Source: Deltaproteobacteria bacterium (GTDB lineage: Bacteria > Desulfobacterota > Binatia > Binatales > Binataceae). Taken from it: 13,775 nucleotides of DNA. The position numbers and the translations under genes are program-made. Of this stretch, positions 8,963 through 13,775 are shown one piece after another. The DNA lies in the NCBI GenBank assembly GCA_021780585.1, contig JAJXYM010000287.1, forward strand, positions 1-13,775, given 5' to 3'. The notes beneath the pieces are model-generated. The model was not told the DNA's origin. It saw nothing but the letters and a program-made list of their open reading frames with translations, and searched no databases. The first letter of the stretch is position 1; every line of letters begins with the position of its first letter.

Positions 8963-8991
8963 TCATTAACCGATAGCATTTGGCGAGTCAA
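8963..8991 (-). promoter_or_regulatory. Candidate promoter for the bactofilin gene
   Basis: On the minus strand TTGACT (8991-8986) matches the -35 consensus at five of six positions and is followed after 17 bases by TAATGA (8968-8963), a weak -10. It lies in the AT-rich centre of the divergent intergenic region (8887-9186) and would give a 5' leader of about 70 bases. The same region must also carry the plus-strand promoter of the flavin-fold gene; TATTAA at 9016-9021 is a possible -10 for it. Confidence 0.4.
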
Positions 8992-9172
8992 ATTTCACGC
9001 TGTTTTGTGCATTCGTATTAACACGCAAGGTTGGCGACGGCGCCAATGTACGTCCGACATGCGCAAGCGCGGTCCGTGACGCGCTCAAGCGGCTCCTGAC
9101 GCCGCTCTTGACCGCCTCGGCGCGCCGCGCGACGCTCATCGCGACGGGACGTCGCAACGCCCCGCCGCCACC

Positions 9173-9179
9173 AAAGGAG
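9173..9179 (+). promoter_or_regulatory. Ribosome binding site of the flavin-fold gene
   Basis: AAAGGAG with a seven-base spacer to ATG 9187 is a near-ideal Shine-Dalgarno sequence and fixes the start. Confidence 0.8.
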
Positions 9180-9186
9180 TTCGATC

Positions 9187-9585
9187 ATGGCCGTGATTCC
9201 CGATCACTATCACGATCTGCTGACCGCCAAGGCGGCCTTCGCCAATCTCGCGACGGTGATGAAGGACGGATCGCCGCAGGTGACGCCGGTATGGTTCGAT
9301 TACGCGGACGGCAAAATCCGCGTCAACACCGCGCGTGGCCGGGTCAAGGCGCGCACGCTCAAGCCGGGCGCGCGCGTTGCGCTCGCGATCCTCGATCCGC
9401 AAAATCCGTATCGCTATCTGCAGGTGCGTGGCCGCGTGGTGAGCGAGGCGGAACACGGCGCGGCGGCGCATATCGACGCGTTGGCGAAAAAATATCTTGG
9501 CCAGGACAAGTATCCGTTCGCCCAGCCTGGCGAAGTGCGGGTGATGTACGAGATCGAGCCGACCTCGGCGTCAGGCAACGGCTGA
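9187..9585 (+). CDS. PPOX-class, probably F420- or FMN-dependent oxidoreductase
   Basis: A 132-residue protein of the split beta-barrel flavin/F420-binding superfamily (pyridoxamine 5'-phosphate oxidase-like, FDOR-B type). The family pattern is plain: FANLATVMKDGSPQVTPVWF near the N-terminus (about 18-37), then DGKIRVNTARGRVKARTLKP followed by GARVALAILDPQNPYRYLQV and RGRV, and a C-terminal YEIEP strand. The Arg/Lys-rich RGRVKARTLK segment is where cofactor phosphate is bound in relatives such as Mycobacterium Rv1155. Which cofactor is used cannot be read from the sequence with certainty, and the substrate is unknown. It is divergent from the bactofilin gene and is probably transcribed alone, since a strong GC hairpin lies 41 bases past its stop. 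Confidence 0.85.
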   Translation: MAVIPDHYHDLLTAKAAFANLATVMKDGSPQVTPVWFDYADGKIRVNTARGRVKARTLKPGARVALAILDPQNPYRYLQVRGRVVSEAEHGAAAHIDALAKKYLGQDKYPFAQPGEVRVMYEIEPTSASGNG

Positions 9586-9609
9586 TCGCGACCGGCGGCC
9601 CGACTCGGC

Positions 9610-9618
9610 TGTGGATAA
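9610..9618 (-). promoter_or_regulatory. Perfect DnaA box (isolated)
   Basis: TGTGGATAA on the plus strand is TTATCCACA on the minus strand, the strong R1-type DnaA box of oriC. I noticed only one perfect copy in the window, so it does not make an origin by itself. It lies between the flavin-fold gene and the small basic ORF, eight bases before a strong hairpin. Confidence 0.4.
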
Positions 9619-9626
9619 ACTGTCGT

Positions 9627-9651
9627 CGCCGGCGCGCGCCGCGCGCCGGCG
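9627..9651. repeat. Perfect 11-bp GC-only hairpin
   Basis: CGCCGGCGCGC (9627-9637) pairs perfectly with GCGCGCCGGCG (9641-9651) around a three-base loop GCC. No T-run follows on either strand. It starts 41 bases after the stop of the flavin-fold gene, so it may act as an mRNA-end hairpin or rho-assisted terminator, or be a palindromic extragenic element. Confidence 0.6.
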
Positions 9652-9826
9652 CGTGACCTCCCGCGCGTGAGATCGCGCACACCGCTCCGCGCGCGAGATG
9701 CTGGCGCTCGCGGGACGGCGCTTCTATGATGGTCACGGCTGAATCGGGCGATGCGGGCCGCGACGCGGTTCCGGGCTCACCCGACCACGCCAATTGCGAC
9801 GAAACGGGAGACGACAAGCAACCTCG

Positions 9827-9931
9827 ATGGCGACCGAACGGCAACGCGAAATCAAGCGCCGGCGCAAACGGCGGGAAAAACGACTCAAGGCCCAAATCCG
9901 CGAAGCGCGGACGCGCAAGAAGAAACGCTAG
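9827..9931 (+). CDS. Small Arg/Lys-rich protein, 34 residues
   Basis: A short ORF begins at ATG 9827 and ends at TAG 9931: MATERQREIKRRRKRREKRL, then KAQIREARTRKKKR. Nineteen of the 34 residues are Arg or Lys and four are Glu, with no aromatic residue or cysteine, so it should be one amphipathic or RNA-binding type basic helix. I cannot name a family. The composition recalls ribosome-associated or nucleic-acid-binding microproteins, but this is only resemblance. It ends 39 bases before the enoyl-CoA hydratase-family gene on the same strand and could be co-transcribed with it. Against it: no good ribosome binding site (GGGAG is 16 bases away), and in GC-rich DNA Arg-rich shadow frames are common. 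Two longer overlapping frames here look worse, because they are rich in low-complexity residues and one runs into the next gene. Confidence 0.42.
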   Translation: MATERQREIKRRRKRREKRLKAQIREARTRKKKR

Positions 9932-9970
9932 AGCGGCGGGCGCGCGCCCGCGACGATTTTCAGGAGCGTC

Positions 9971-10774
9971 ATGGACTACGAAACGATCCGCTACGAAGTC
10001 GCCGATGAAGTCGCGACCCTGACCCTTAACCGGCCCGCCAAGCTCAACGCCTTCACTGCGCGGATGGGCGTCGAGCTGGTCGATGCGATGCGGCGCGCCG
10101 ACGACGACCACGCGGTCCGCGCCGTGATCCTGACCGGCGCGGGCAAGGCGTTTTGCGCCGGCGCCGACATCGCCAGCTTCGCCGAGAATATCCGCACGCG
10201 CGAGGGCTTCGGTTCGTCGGTCAACGAGCGGCGCGGCGGGATGCTCGAGTTTCCCGCGACCGTCGCCGCGATGCGCAAGCCGTCGATCGTCGCGATCAAC
10301 GGCTATGCGCTTGGCGTCGGCATCACCATGGCGCTGCCGTGCGATATCCGGATCATGGCCAATTCGGCCAAGGTGGGCTTTATCTTCGCACGGGTCGGGA
10401 TGATGCCCGAGCTGGGCTCGACCCGGCTGCTGCCGCGGCTGGTGGGCGCCTCGCGCGCCGCCGAGATGATGCTCACGGGGCGCCATTACACGGCCGCCGA
10501 ATGCCTCGCGGCGGGACTGGTGAGCCAAGTCGTCCCGGATGACCAGTTGGCGACCAAGGCGCGCGAACTCGCCGGCGAAATCCTGCTCGGCTCACCGCTT
10601 TCGCTCGCGCTGACGCGCCGCGCGCTCTGCAACGCCGAATCGGGCACGCTTGCCACCGCCATCGACTTCGAGGTCTTCGCGCTCGACAAATGCTCCGCCA
10701 GCCCCGAGCATAAGGAATACGTCAGCGCCTTCATGGAGAAGCGCAAACCCGATCTGAGCCGGGTGCGCCATTGA
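9971..10774 (+). CDS. Enoyl-CoA hydratase/isomerase family protein (crotonase fold)
   Basis: A 267-residue crotonase-superfamily enzyme acting on an acyl-CoA. LTLNRPAKLNAF (17-28), GKAFCAGADI (58-67) and NGYALGVGITMALPCDIRIM (110-129) form the CoA site and the oxyanion hole. The C-terminal helix ending FMEKRKPDLS is also typical. The two glutamates that define true hydratases (E144 and E164 of rat mitochondrial enzyme) align with T119 and F139 here, but a glutamate is present at E147 in MMPELGST, where the peroxisomal enoyl-CoA isomerase group has its catalytic Glu as I recall. A delta3,delta2-enoyl-CoA isomerase or related activity is therefore more likely than hydration. AGGAG four bases before ATG 9971 supports the start. 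A 10-bp hairpin follows 34 bases past the stop. Confidence 0.88.
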   Translation: MDYETIRYEVADEVATLTLNRPAKLNAFTARMGVELVDAMRRADDDHAVRAVILTGAGKAFCAGADIASFAENIRTREGFGSSVNERRGGMLEFPATVAAMRKPSIVAINGYALGVGITMALPCDIRIMANSAKVGFIFARVGMMPELGSTRLLPRLVGASRAAEMMLTGRHYTAAECLAAGLVSQVVPDDQLATKARELAGEILLGSPLSLALTRRALCNAESGTLATAIDFEVFALDKCSASPEHKEYVSAFMEKRKPDLSRVRH

Positions 10775-10808
10775 ATGCGATGGCTTCGCGGCCCGCGGCG
10801 AACCTCAC

Positions 10809-10837
10809 GCGGCGCGAGATTTTGCCGCTCGCGCCGC
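10809..10837 (+). terminator. Terminator-like hairpin after the crotonase gene
   Basis: GCGGCGCGAG (10809-10818) pairs perfectly with CTCGCGCCGC (10828-10837) around a nine-base loop. There is no proper T-run afterwards (CGCACTGATCTCTTTC), so it is a strong hairpin of uncertain termination efficiency. It separates the crotonase transcript from the peroxiredoxin promoter. Confidence 0.45.
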
Positions 10838-10859
10838 CGCACTGATCTCTTTCAAGTGG

Positions 10860-10888
10860 TTGCGGTTCTGTTTATGATTAAATAGACT
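10860..10888 (+). promoter_or_regulatory. Candidate sigma70-type promoter for the peroxiredoxin gene
   Basis: TTGCGG (10860-10865) and TAGACT (10883-10888) are 17 bases apart, matching the consensus at three and four of six positions. The pair lies in an abrupt AT-rich island within GC-rich DNA and about 90 bases before the start codon. Confidence 0.45.
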
Positions 10889-10899
10889 TATTTAGTCAT
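10874..10899. promoter_or_regulatory. Inverted repeat overlapping the peroxiredoxin -10, possible redox-regulator operator
   Basis: ATGATTAAATA (10874-10884) and TATTTAGTCAT (10889-10899) are inverted copies with one mismatch around GACT. A second, perfect palindrome GACT-TATTT-AGTC occupies 10885-10897, and a TAT follows at 10901-10903. The right half resembles the IscR type-1 consensus (GACT-RWWWY-AGTC-RRS-TAT), an Rrf2-family iron-sulfur regulator site. The overlap with the -10 would suit repression. The regulator is inferred only from the motif. Confidence 0.4.
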
Positions 10900-10965
10900 C
10901 TATTGGCGCGCCGACGCCCGCGCCCCGATCCGAATCACGCAGGAATTGCGAAAACGCCATTTTTT

Positions 10966-10970
10966 GGAGG
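10966..10970 (+). promoter_or_regulatory. Ribosome binding site of the peroxiredoxin gene
   Basis: GGAGG six bases before ATG 10977 is among the strongest Shine-Dalgarno sequences in the window and suggests high expression. Confidence 0.8.
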
Positions 10971-10976
10971 TTAGTC

Positions 10977-11615
10977 ATGTCAATTCGTCTAGGCAGTGAA
11001 GCTCCCGACTTCGTTCAGGAGTCGACCGAAGGCACGATCCGTTTCCATCAGTGGATCGGCGACAAATGGGTCATCCTGTTTTCCCATCCCAAGGATTTCA
11101 CGCCGGTATGCACCACCGAACTCGGCCTGGTGGCGAAGCTCAAGCCGGAATTCGACCAGCGCAACGTCAAGGCGGTCGCGGTCAGCGTCGATGACGTCGC
11201 GTCGCATAAGGGCTGGATTGGCGATATCGAGGAGACGCAGCATACCAAGCTGAATTTTCCGATTCTGGGCGACGCCGACAAGAAAGTCTCGACCCTCTAC
11301 GAGATGATCCATCCCGACCTGAGCGACACCACCACGGTGCGTTCGGTGTTCATCATCGACCCGAAGAAGAAGGTCCGCGCGATTATCACCTATCCGCAGA
11401 GCGCGGGCCGCAACTTCGACGAAATTCTGCGCGTGATCGATTCGCTGCAGCTCACCGATAACTATTCGGTGGCGACGCCGGGCAACTGGAAAGACGGCGA
11501 CGATGTCGTAATCGTGCCCACGCTCAGGGATCCCGAGGTGATGAAGCAGAAGTTTCCGAAGGGCTGGAAGGAACTCAAGCCCTACCTGCGGATGACGCCG
11601 CAGCCGAACAAGTAG
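10977..11615 (+). CDS. 1-Cys peroxiredoxin, Prx6 family
   Basis: A 212-residue Prx6-type peroxiredoxin that reduces hydrogen peroxide and alkyl hydroperoxides in the cytoplasm. The peroxidatic site is PKDFTPVC with T42 and C45 (PxxxTxxC). R122 in TTVRSVFIIDP is the usual partner arginine. The Prx6 C-terminal domain is complete (SVATPGNWKDGDDVVIVPTL, then RDPEVMKQKFPKGWKELKPY). C45 is the only cysteine in the protein, so the oxidised form must be reduced by an outside thiol (glutathione, thioredoxin-like protein or another donor). It appears to be a single-gene transcript, with its own AT-rich promoter, strong ribosome binding site and intrinsic terminator. The palindrome in the promoter hints at redox or iron control. 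Confidence 0.96.
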   Translation: MSIRLGSEAPDFVQESTEGTIRFHQWIGDKWVILFSHPKDFTPVCTTELGLVAKLKPEFDQRNVKAVAVSVDDVASHKGWIGDIEETQHTKLNFPILGDADKKVSTLYEMIHPDLSDTTTVRSVFIIDPKKKVRAIITYPQSAGRNFDEILRVIDSLQLTDNYSVATPGNWKDGDDVVIVPTLRDPEVMKQKFPKGWKELKPYLRMTPQPNK

Positions 11616-11639
11616 GACCGACCGTCGATCGGCGGCGCG

Positions 11640-11678
11640 ACGCCCGGCCCCCCTCGCACGAGGCCGGGCGTTTTCTTT
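11640..11678 (+). terminator. Intrinsic terminator of the peroxiredoxin gene
   Basis: ACGCCCGGCC (11640-11649) pairs perfectly with GGCCGGGCGT (11662-11671) and is followed directly by TTTTCTTT. It begins 25 bases after the stop codon. This is the clearest rho-independent terminator in the window. Confidence 0.85.
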
Positions 11679-11721
11679 CACGCCCTCGAATCGATGAAAT
11701 CGCAATCAACGTCCCGTCCGC

Positions 11722-11760
11722 GGTTCCCGCGGCGTTCCAAGCGCCGCTTTCGCGGGAATT
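11722..11760. repeat. REP-like palindromic element between the peroxiredoxin gene and otsA
   Basis: TTCCCGCG (11724-11731) pairs with CGCGGGAA (11751-11758), with two further G-T pairs outside. An inner GCG/CGC stem surrounds a TTCCAAG loop. On the minus strand the right arm reads AATTCCCGCGAAAGCGG, close to the TTCCCGCGAAAGCGGGAA core of palindromic repeats that are scattered in many proteobacterial genomes. No gene overlaps it convincingly. Confidence 0.45.
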
Positions 11761-11931
11761 GGCGCGATACCGGGCGTTTCTTCAACCCACGCCGCGCGAC
11801 CCAAAGTCCTTCTCGCGCAATCGGATCGATTGGTTTGCGGACTGGTCTTCCGCGGACTAGGTTGGAGTTGTAGCCCGCATTTTCTCCGCAGATGCTCGAG
11901 CCGCCCGCGCCGCGGGCCGGCGGTATGTTCC

Positions 11932-13431
11932 ATGACGGCTTCGACAAGCAAAACGATCGCTTCCAATGGCCACTGTAACGGGACTTCCCGGCATGGCGCG
12001 GGACGGCTGATCGTGATGTCGAACCGGGCGCCGATCCGCATCGTCAGCGAGCATGGGCGGGAGCGGGTCGAGCCGACCGTCGGCGGGGTCGGCAGCACCT
12101 TTTTGCGCCTGCTCGAGCGCCACGGCGGCACCTGGATCGCATGGTCGGGCGGCCCGCGTTCGCCCGCGCCGCTGACGATGCCGCCCGGCGGCGAGCCGCG
12201 CTTCCGGATCATGTTCGCGCCGCTCGGCGAACAGGATATTTCGGATTACTACTACGGAATGTGTAATCGGGCGCTCTGGCCGCTGATGCATCTGATGATT
12301 CCGCGATCGCATTTCAGCCGCCAGCATTGGCAGCGCTACGAGCGGGTGAATCGCCGCTTCGCCGAAATCGCCGCGCGCGAGGCGGTGCCGGGCGATCTGC
12401 TGTGGGTGCAGGATTTCCATCTGGCGCTGGTTCCGCAATATGTGCGGGAGCGCCGCGCCGATCTGCCGATCGGCATCTTTTGGCATGTGCCGTTTCCACC
12501 CGAGCAACTGTTGCGGATTCTGCCGTGGCGCGAGGAATTTCTCGCCGGGATGCTCGGCGCCGATTTGATTGGATTCCATACCCGCTCCTATGCGACCCAT
12601 TTTCTCAATTGCTGCGAGGGCGTGATGGGATTGCGGGTCGATCGCGAACGCGGCGAAGTCACAATCGGGGCGCGGCGGGTGCGGGTGGGCGCCTTTCCAT
12701 TGGGGATTCCGGCCGATTTTTTCGCCGGTCTGGCGGCCAGCGATCGGGTGCGCGCCCGAGTCGCGCGGATCCGCCGCGCGATCGCCACGCCGATCATGAT
12801 TCTGGGGGTTGATCGGCTCGATTACACCAAGGGCATCCTCGAGCGGATCCGCGGCTTCGAACGCTTCCTCGAACAGCATCCGCAATGGCGCCGCCGGGTC
12901 ACCCTGGCGCTGATCGCCGTGCCCTCGCGCACCAAGGTTGGGGACTACGCGATCCTCAAGCGCGAGCTCGACGAGTTGGTCGGCAATGTCGTCGGGCGCT
13001 ATTCCTCGGAAGGCTGGACGCCGCTGCGCTATCTGTATACCCAGTTCGGCGCCGAGGAGCTGGTCGCCTATTACGCCGCCGCCGATATCGCGCTGCTTAC
13101 GCCGCTGCGCGACGGGATGAATCTGGTGGCGAAGGAGTTCGTCGCGTCGCAGGTGGGCGATCGCGCCAGCGTGCTGATCCTGAGCGAGTTCGCCGGCGCG
13201 GCCGAGGAGTTGAGCGAGGCGCTGCTGGTGAATCCGTACAGCGTCGATCAGCTCGCCGACCGGATCTATCAGGCGGTCGAAATGCCGCCCGCGGAGCGCG
13301 CGCGGCGGCTGGGCGCGATGCGCGAGAAGGTTCACGCCAACAACCTCAAACGCTGGTCGGGAAGTTTTCTCGACGCGCTGGACGCGGCGGCCGGAGCGCG
13401 GCTCGATGACGCCGTCGAAACCCGCGCCTGA
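11932..13431 (+). CDS. otsA: Trehalose-6-phosphate synthase (GT20)
   Basis: Transfers glucose from UDP-glucose to glucose-6-phosphate, the first step of the OtsAB trehalose pathway. All main GT20 marks are present in the 499 residues: RLIVMSNRAP (25-34), the glycine loop VGGVGS (50-55), YYYGMCNRALWPLMH (106-120), WVQDFHL with D161 and H163, GIFWHVPFPP (181-190), GVDRLDYTKG with R295 and K300 for nucleotide phosphates, and TPLRDGMNLVAKE with D394. The frame begins at a TTG at 11830, but ATG 11932 is preferred as the first ATG within normal family length. It still puts 24 residues before the first strand, and there is no good ribosome binding site, so the exact start is uncertain. Its 3' end overlaps otsB by 26 bases. 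Confidence 0.95.
   Translation: MTASTSKTIASNGHCNGTSRHGAGRLIVMSNRAPIRIVSEHGRERVEPTVGGVGSTFLRLLERHGGTWIAWSGGPRSPAPLTMPPGGEPRFRIMFAPLGEQDISDYYYGMCNRALWPLMHLMIPRSHFSRQHWQRYERVNRRFAEIAAREAVPGDLLWVQDFHLALVPQYVRERRADLPIGIFWHVPFPPEQLLRILPWREEFLAGMLGADLIGFHTRSYATHFLNCCEGVMGLRVDRERGEVTIGARRVRVGAFPLGIPADFFAGLAASDRVRARVARIRRAIATPIMILGVDRLDYTKGILERIRGFERFLEQHPQWRRRVTLALIAVPSRTKVGDYAILKRELDELVGNVVGRYSSEGWTPLRYLYTQFGAEELVAYYAAADIALLTPLRDGMNLVAKEFVASQVGDRASVLILSEFAGAAEELSEALLVNPYSVDQLADRIYQAVEMPPAERARRLGAMREKVHANNLKRWSGSFLDALDAAAGARLDDAVETRA
13393..13396 (+). promoter_or_regulatory. Ribosome binding site of otsB inside otsA
   Basis: GGAG nine bases before ATG 13406 lies in the last codons of otsA. It supports the overlapping start of otsB and translational coupling of the two enzymes. 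Confidence 0.55.
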
Positions 13432-13775
13432 CGCGACGCCGTCCGGCCTGCTGCCGGCCGGCGCGTTAGGCGCGCTGGCGCGCAGATCGCGGATTCTGCT
13501 CTGTCTCGATTACGATGGCACGATCGCGGAAATCGTCGACGATCCGGCGCGCGCAACGCCGCTGCCCGCGGCGCGGCCGATTCTTGAGCGGCTGGCGGCG
13601 CGGCCCGATCGGATCGCGATCGCGATTGTGAGCGGGCGTGAGATCTCCGCGTTGCGCCGTTTCCTCGGGCTCGACGACGGACTCATTCTGATCGGCGTCC
13701 ACGGCCTGCAGATCCTCTGGCCCGACGGCACGCGCGAGATGACGGCGGGAACCTCGCGCGCGGATCTGGCGCGGG
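13406..13775 (+). CDS. otsB: Trehalose-6-phosphate phosphatase, N-terminal part (runs off the right edge)
   Basis: A HAD-family phosphatase that would remove phosphate from trehalose-6-phosphate, the second step after OtsA. It is open for 123 codons to the window edge. Motif I is LDYDGTIAEI with the nucleophile D35 and acid/base D37. VSGRE (75-79) fits the next conserved block, and GVHGLQ (97-102) matches the GxHG segment typical of OtsB. The first 28 residues are a Pro/Ala-rich tail before the first strand (RILLCLDYDGT). The start lies within otsA with a frame offset, preceded by GGAG at nine bases, so the two genes form a tight otsAB pair. The cap domain and later motifs are outside the window. 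Confidence 0.9.
   Translation, partial: MTPSKPAPDATPSGLLPAGALGALARRSRILLCLDYDGTIAEIVDDPARATPLPAARPILERLAARPDRIAIAIVSGREISALRRFLGLDDGLILIGVHGLQILWPDGTREMTAGTSRADLAR

Noticed and set aside
8887..8991. Longer bactofilin start at 8991
   Set aside because: It would add 35 residues unlike bactofilin tails and overlap the TTGACT promoter candidate, whereas ATG 8886 has AAGGAG directly upstream.
9726..10022. Plus-strand frame of 98 codons before and into the crotonase gene
   Set aside because: It overlaps the well-supported start of the crotonase gene, has no ribosome binding site and a low-complexity sequence.
11857..13335. Minus-strand open frame of 492 codons opposite otsA
   Set aside because: Antisense mirror of otsA, which carries all GT20 catalytic motifs.

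Overview
The window is very GC-rich DNA from a bacterial chromosome and is densely coded, with no mobile element, CRISPR array or RNA gene that I can support. Three features suggest a Deltaproteobacteria-like lineage, possibly Binatota (Desulfobacterota_B): an F1Fo ATP synthase operon without its a and c genes but with two b-type genes, a bactofilin directly upstream of it, and a DUF7948/SBBP-type secreted protein. That assignment is inference from gene content, not phylogeny.

Left part, all on the minus strand. Reading in the direction of transcription, a bactofilin (8886-8299) precedes atpX/b' (8201), atpF/b (7745), atpH (7170), atpA (6612), atpG (5063), atpD (4152) and atpC (ending 2287). 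These encode the whole F1 sector (alpha, beta, gamma, delta, epsilon) and the peripheral stalk. The membrane-embedded a and c subunits (atpB, atpE) must lie elsewhere. Downstream are a secreted ten-cysteine protein of unknown function (1958-555) and the start of a DUF7948/SBBP-like exported protein that leaves the window at its left edge.

Right part, all on the plus strand. A short flavin-fold (PPOX/FDOR) protein at 9187-9585 is divergent from the bactofilin. It is followed by an intergenic stretch with a perfect DnaA box and an 11-bp GC hairpin, a 34-codon Arg/Lys-rich small ORF (9827-9931), and an enoyl-CoA hydratase/isomerase-family protein (9971-10774) whose usual two catalytic glutamates are replaced. 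Then comes a 1-Cys, Prx6-type peroxiredoxin (10977-11615) with its own promoter, an overlapping GACT-N5-AGTC palindrome and a clear intrinsic terminator. Last are otsA (11932-13431) and the beginning of otsB (13406 onward), which overlap by 26 bases and together make trehalose from UDP-glucose and glucose-6-phosphate.

Most of the window is ordinary housekeeping DNA. I see no convincing new multi-gene system. The points most worth checking are the redox-type operator before the peroxiredoxin, the unusual crotonase active site, the tiny basic protein, the DnaA box beside a strong hairpin, and the bactofilin-ATP synthase linkage.
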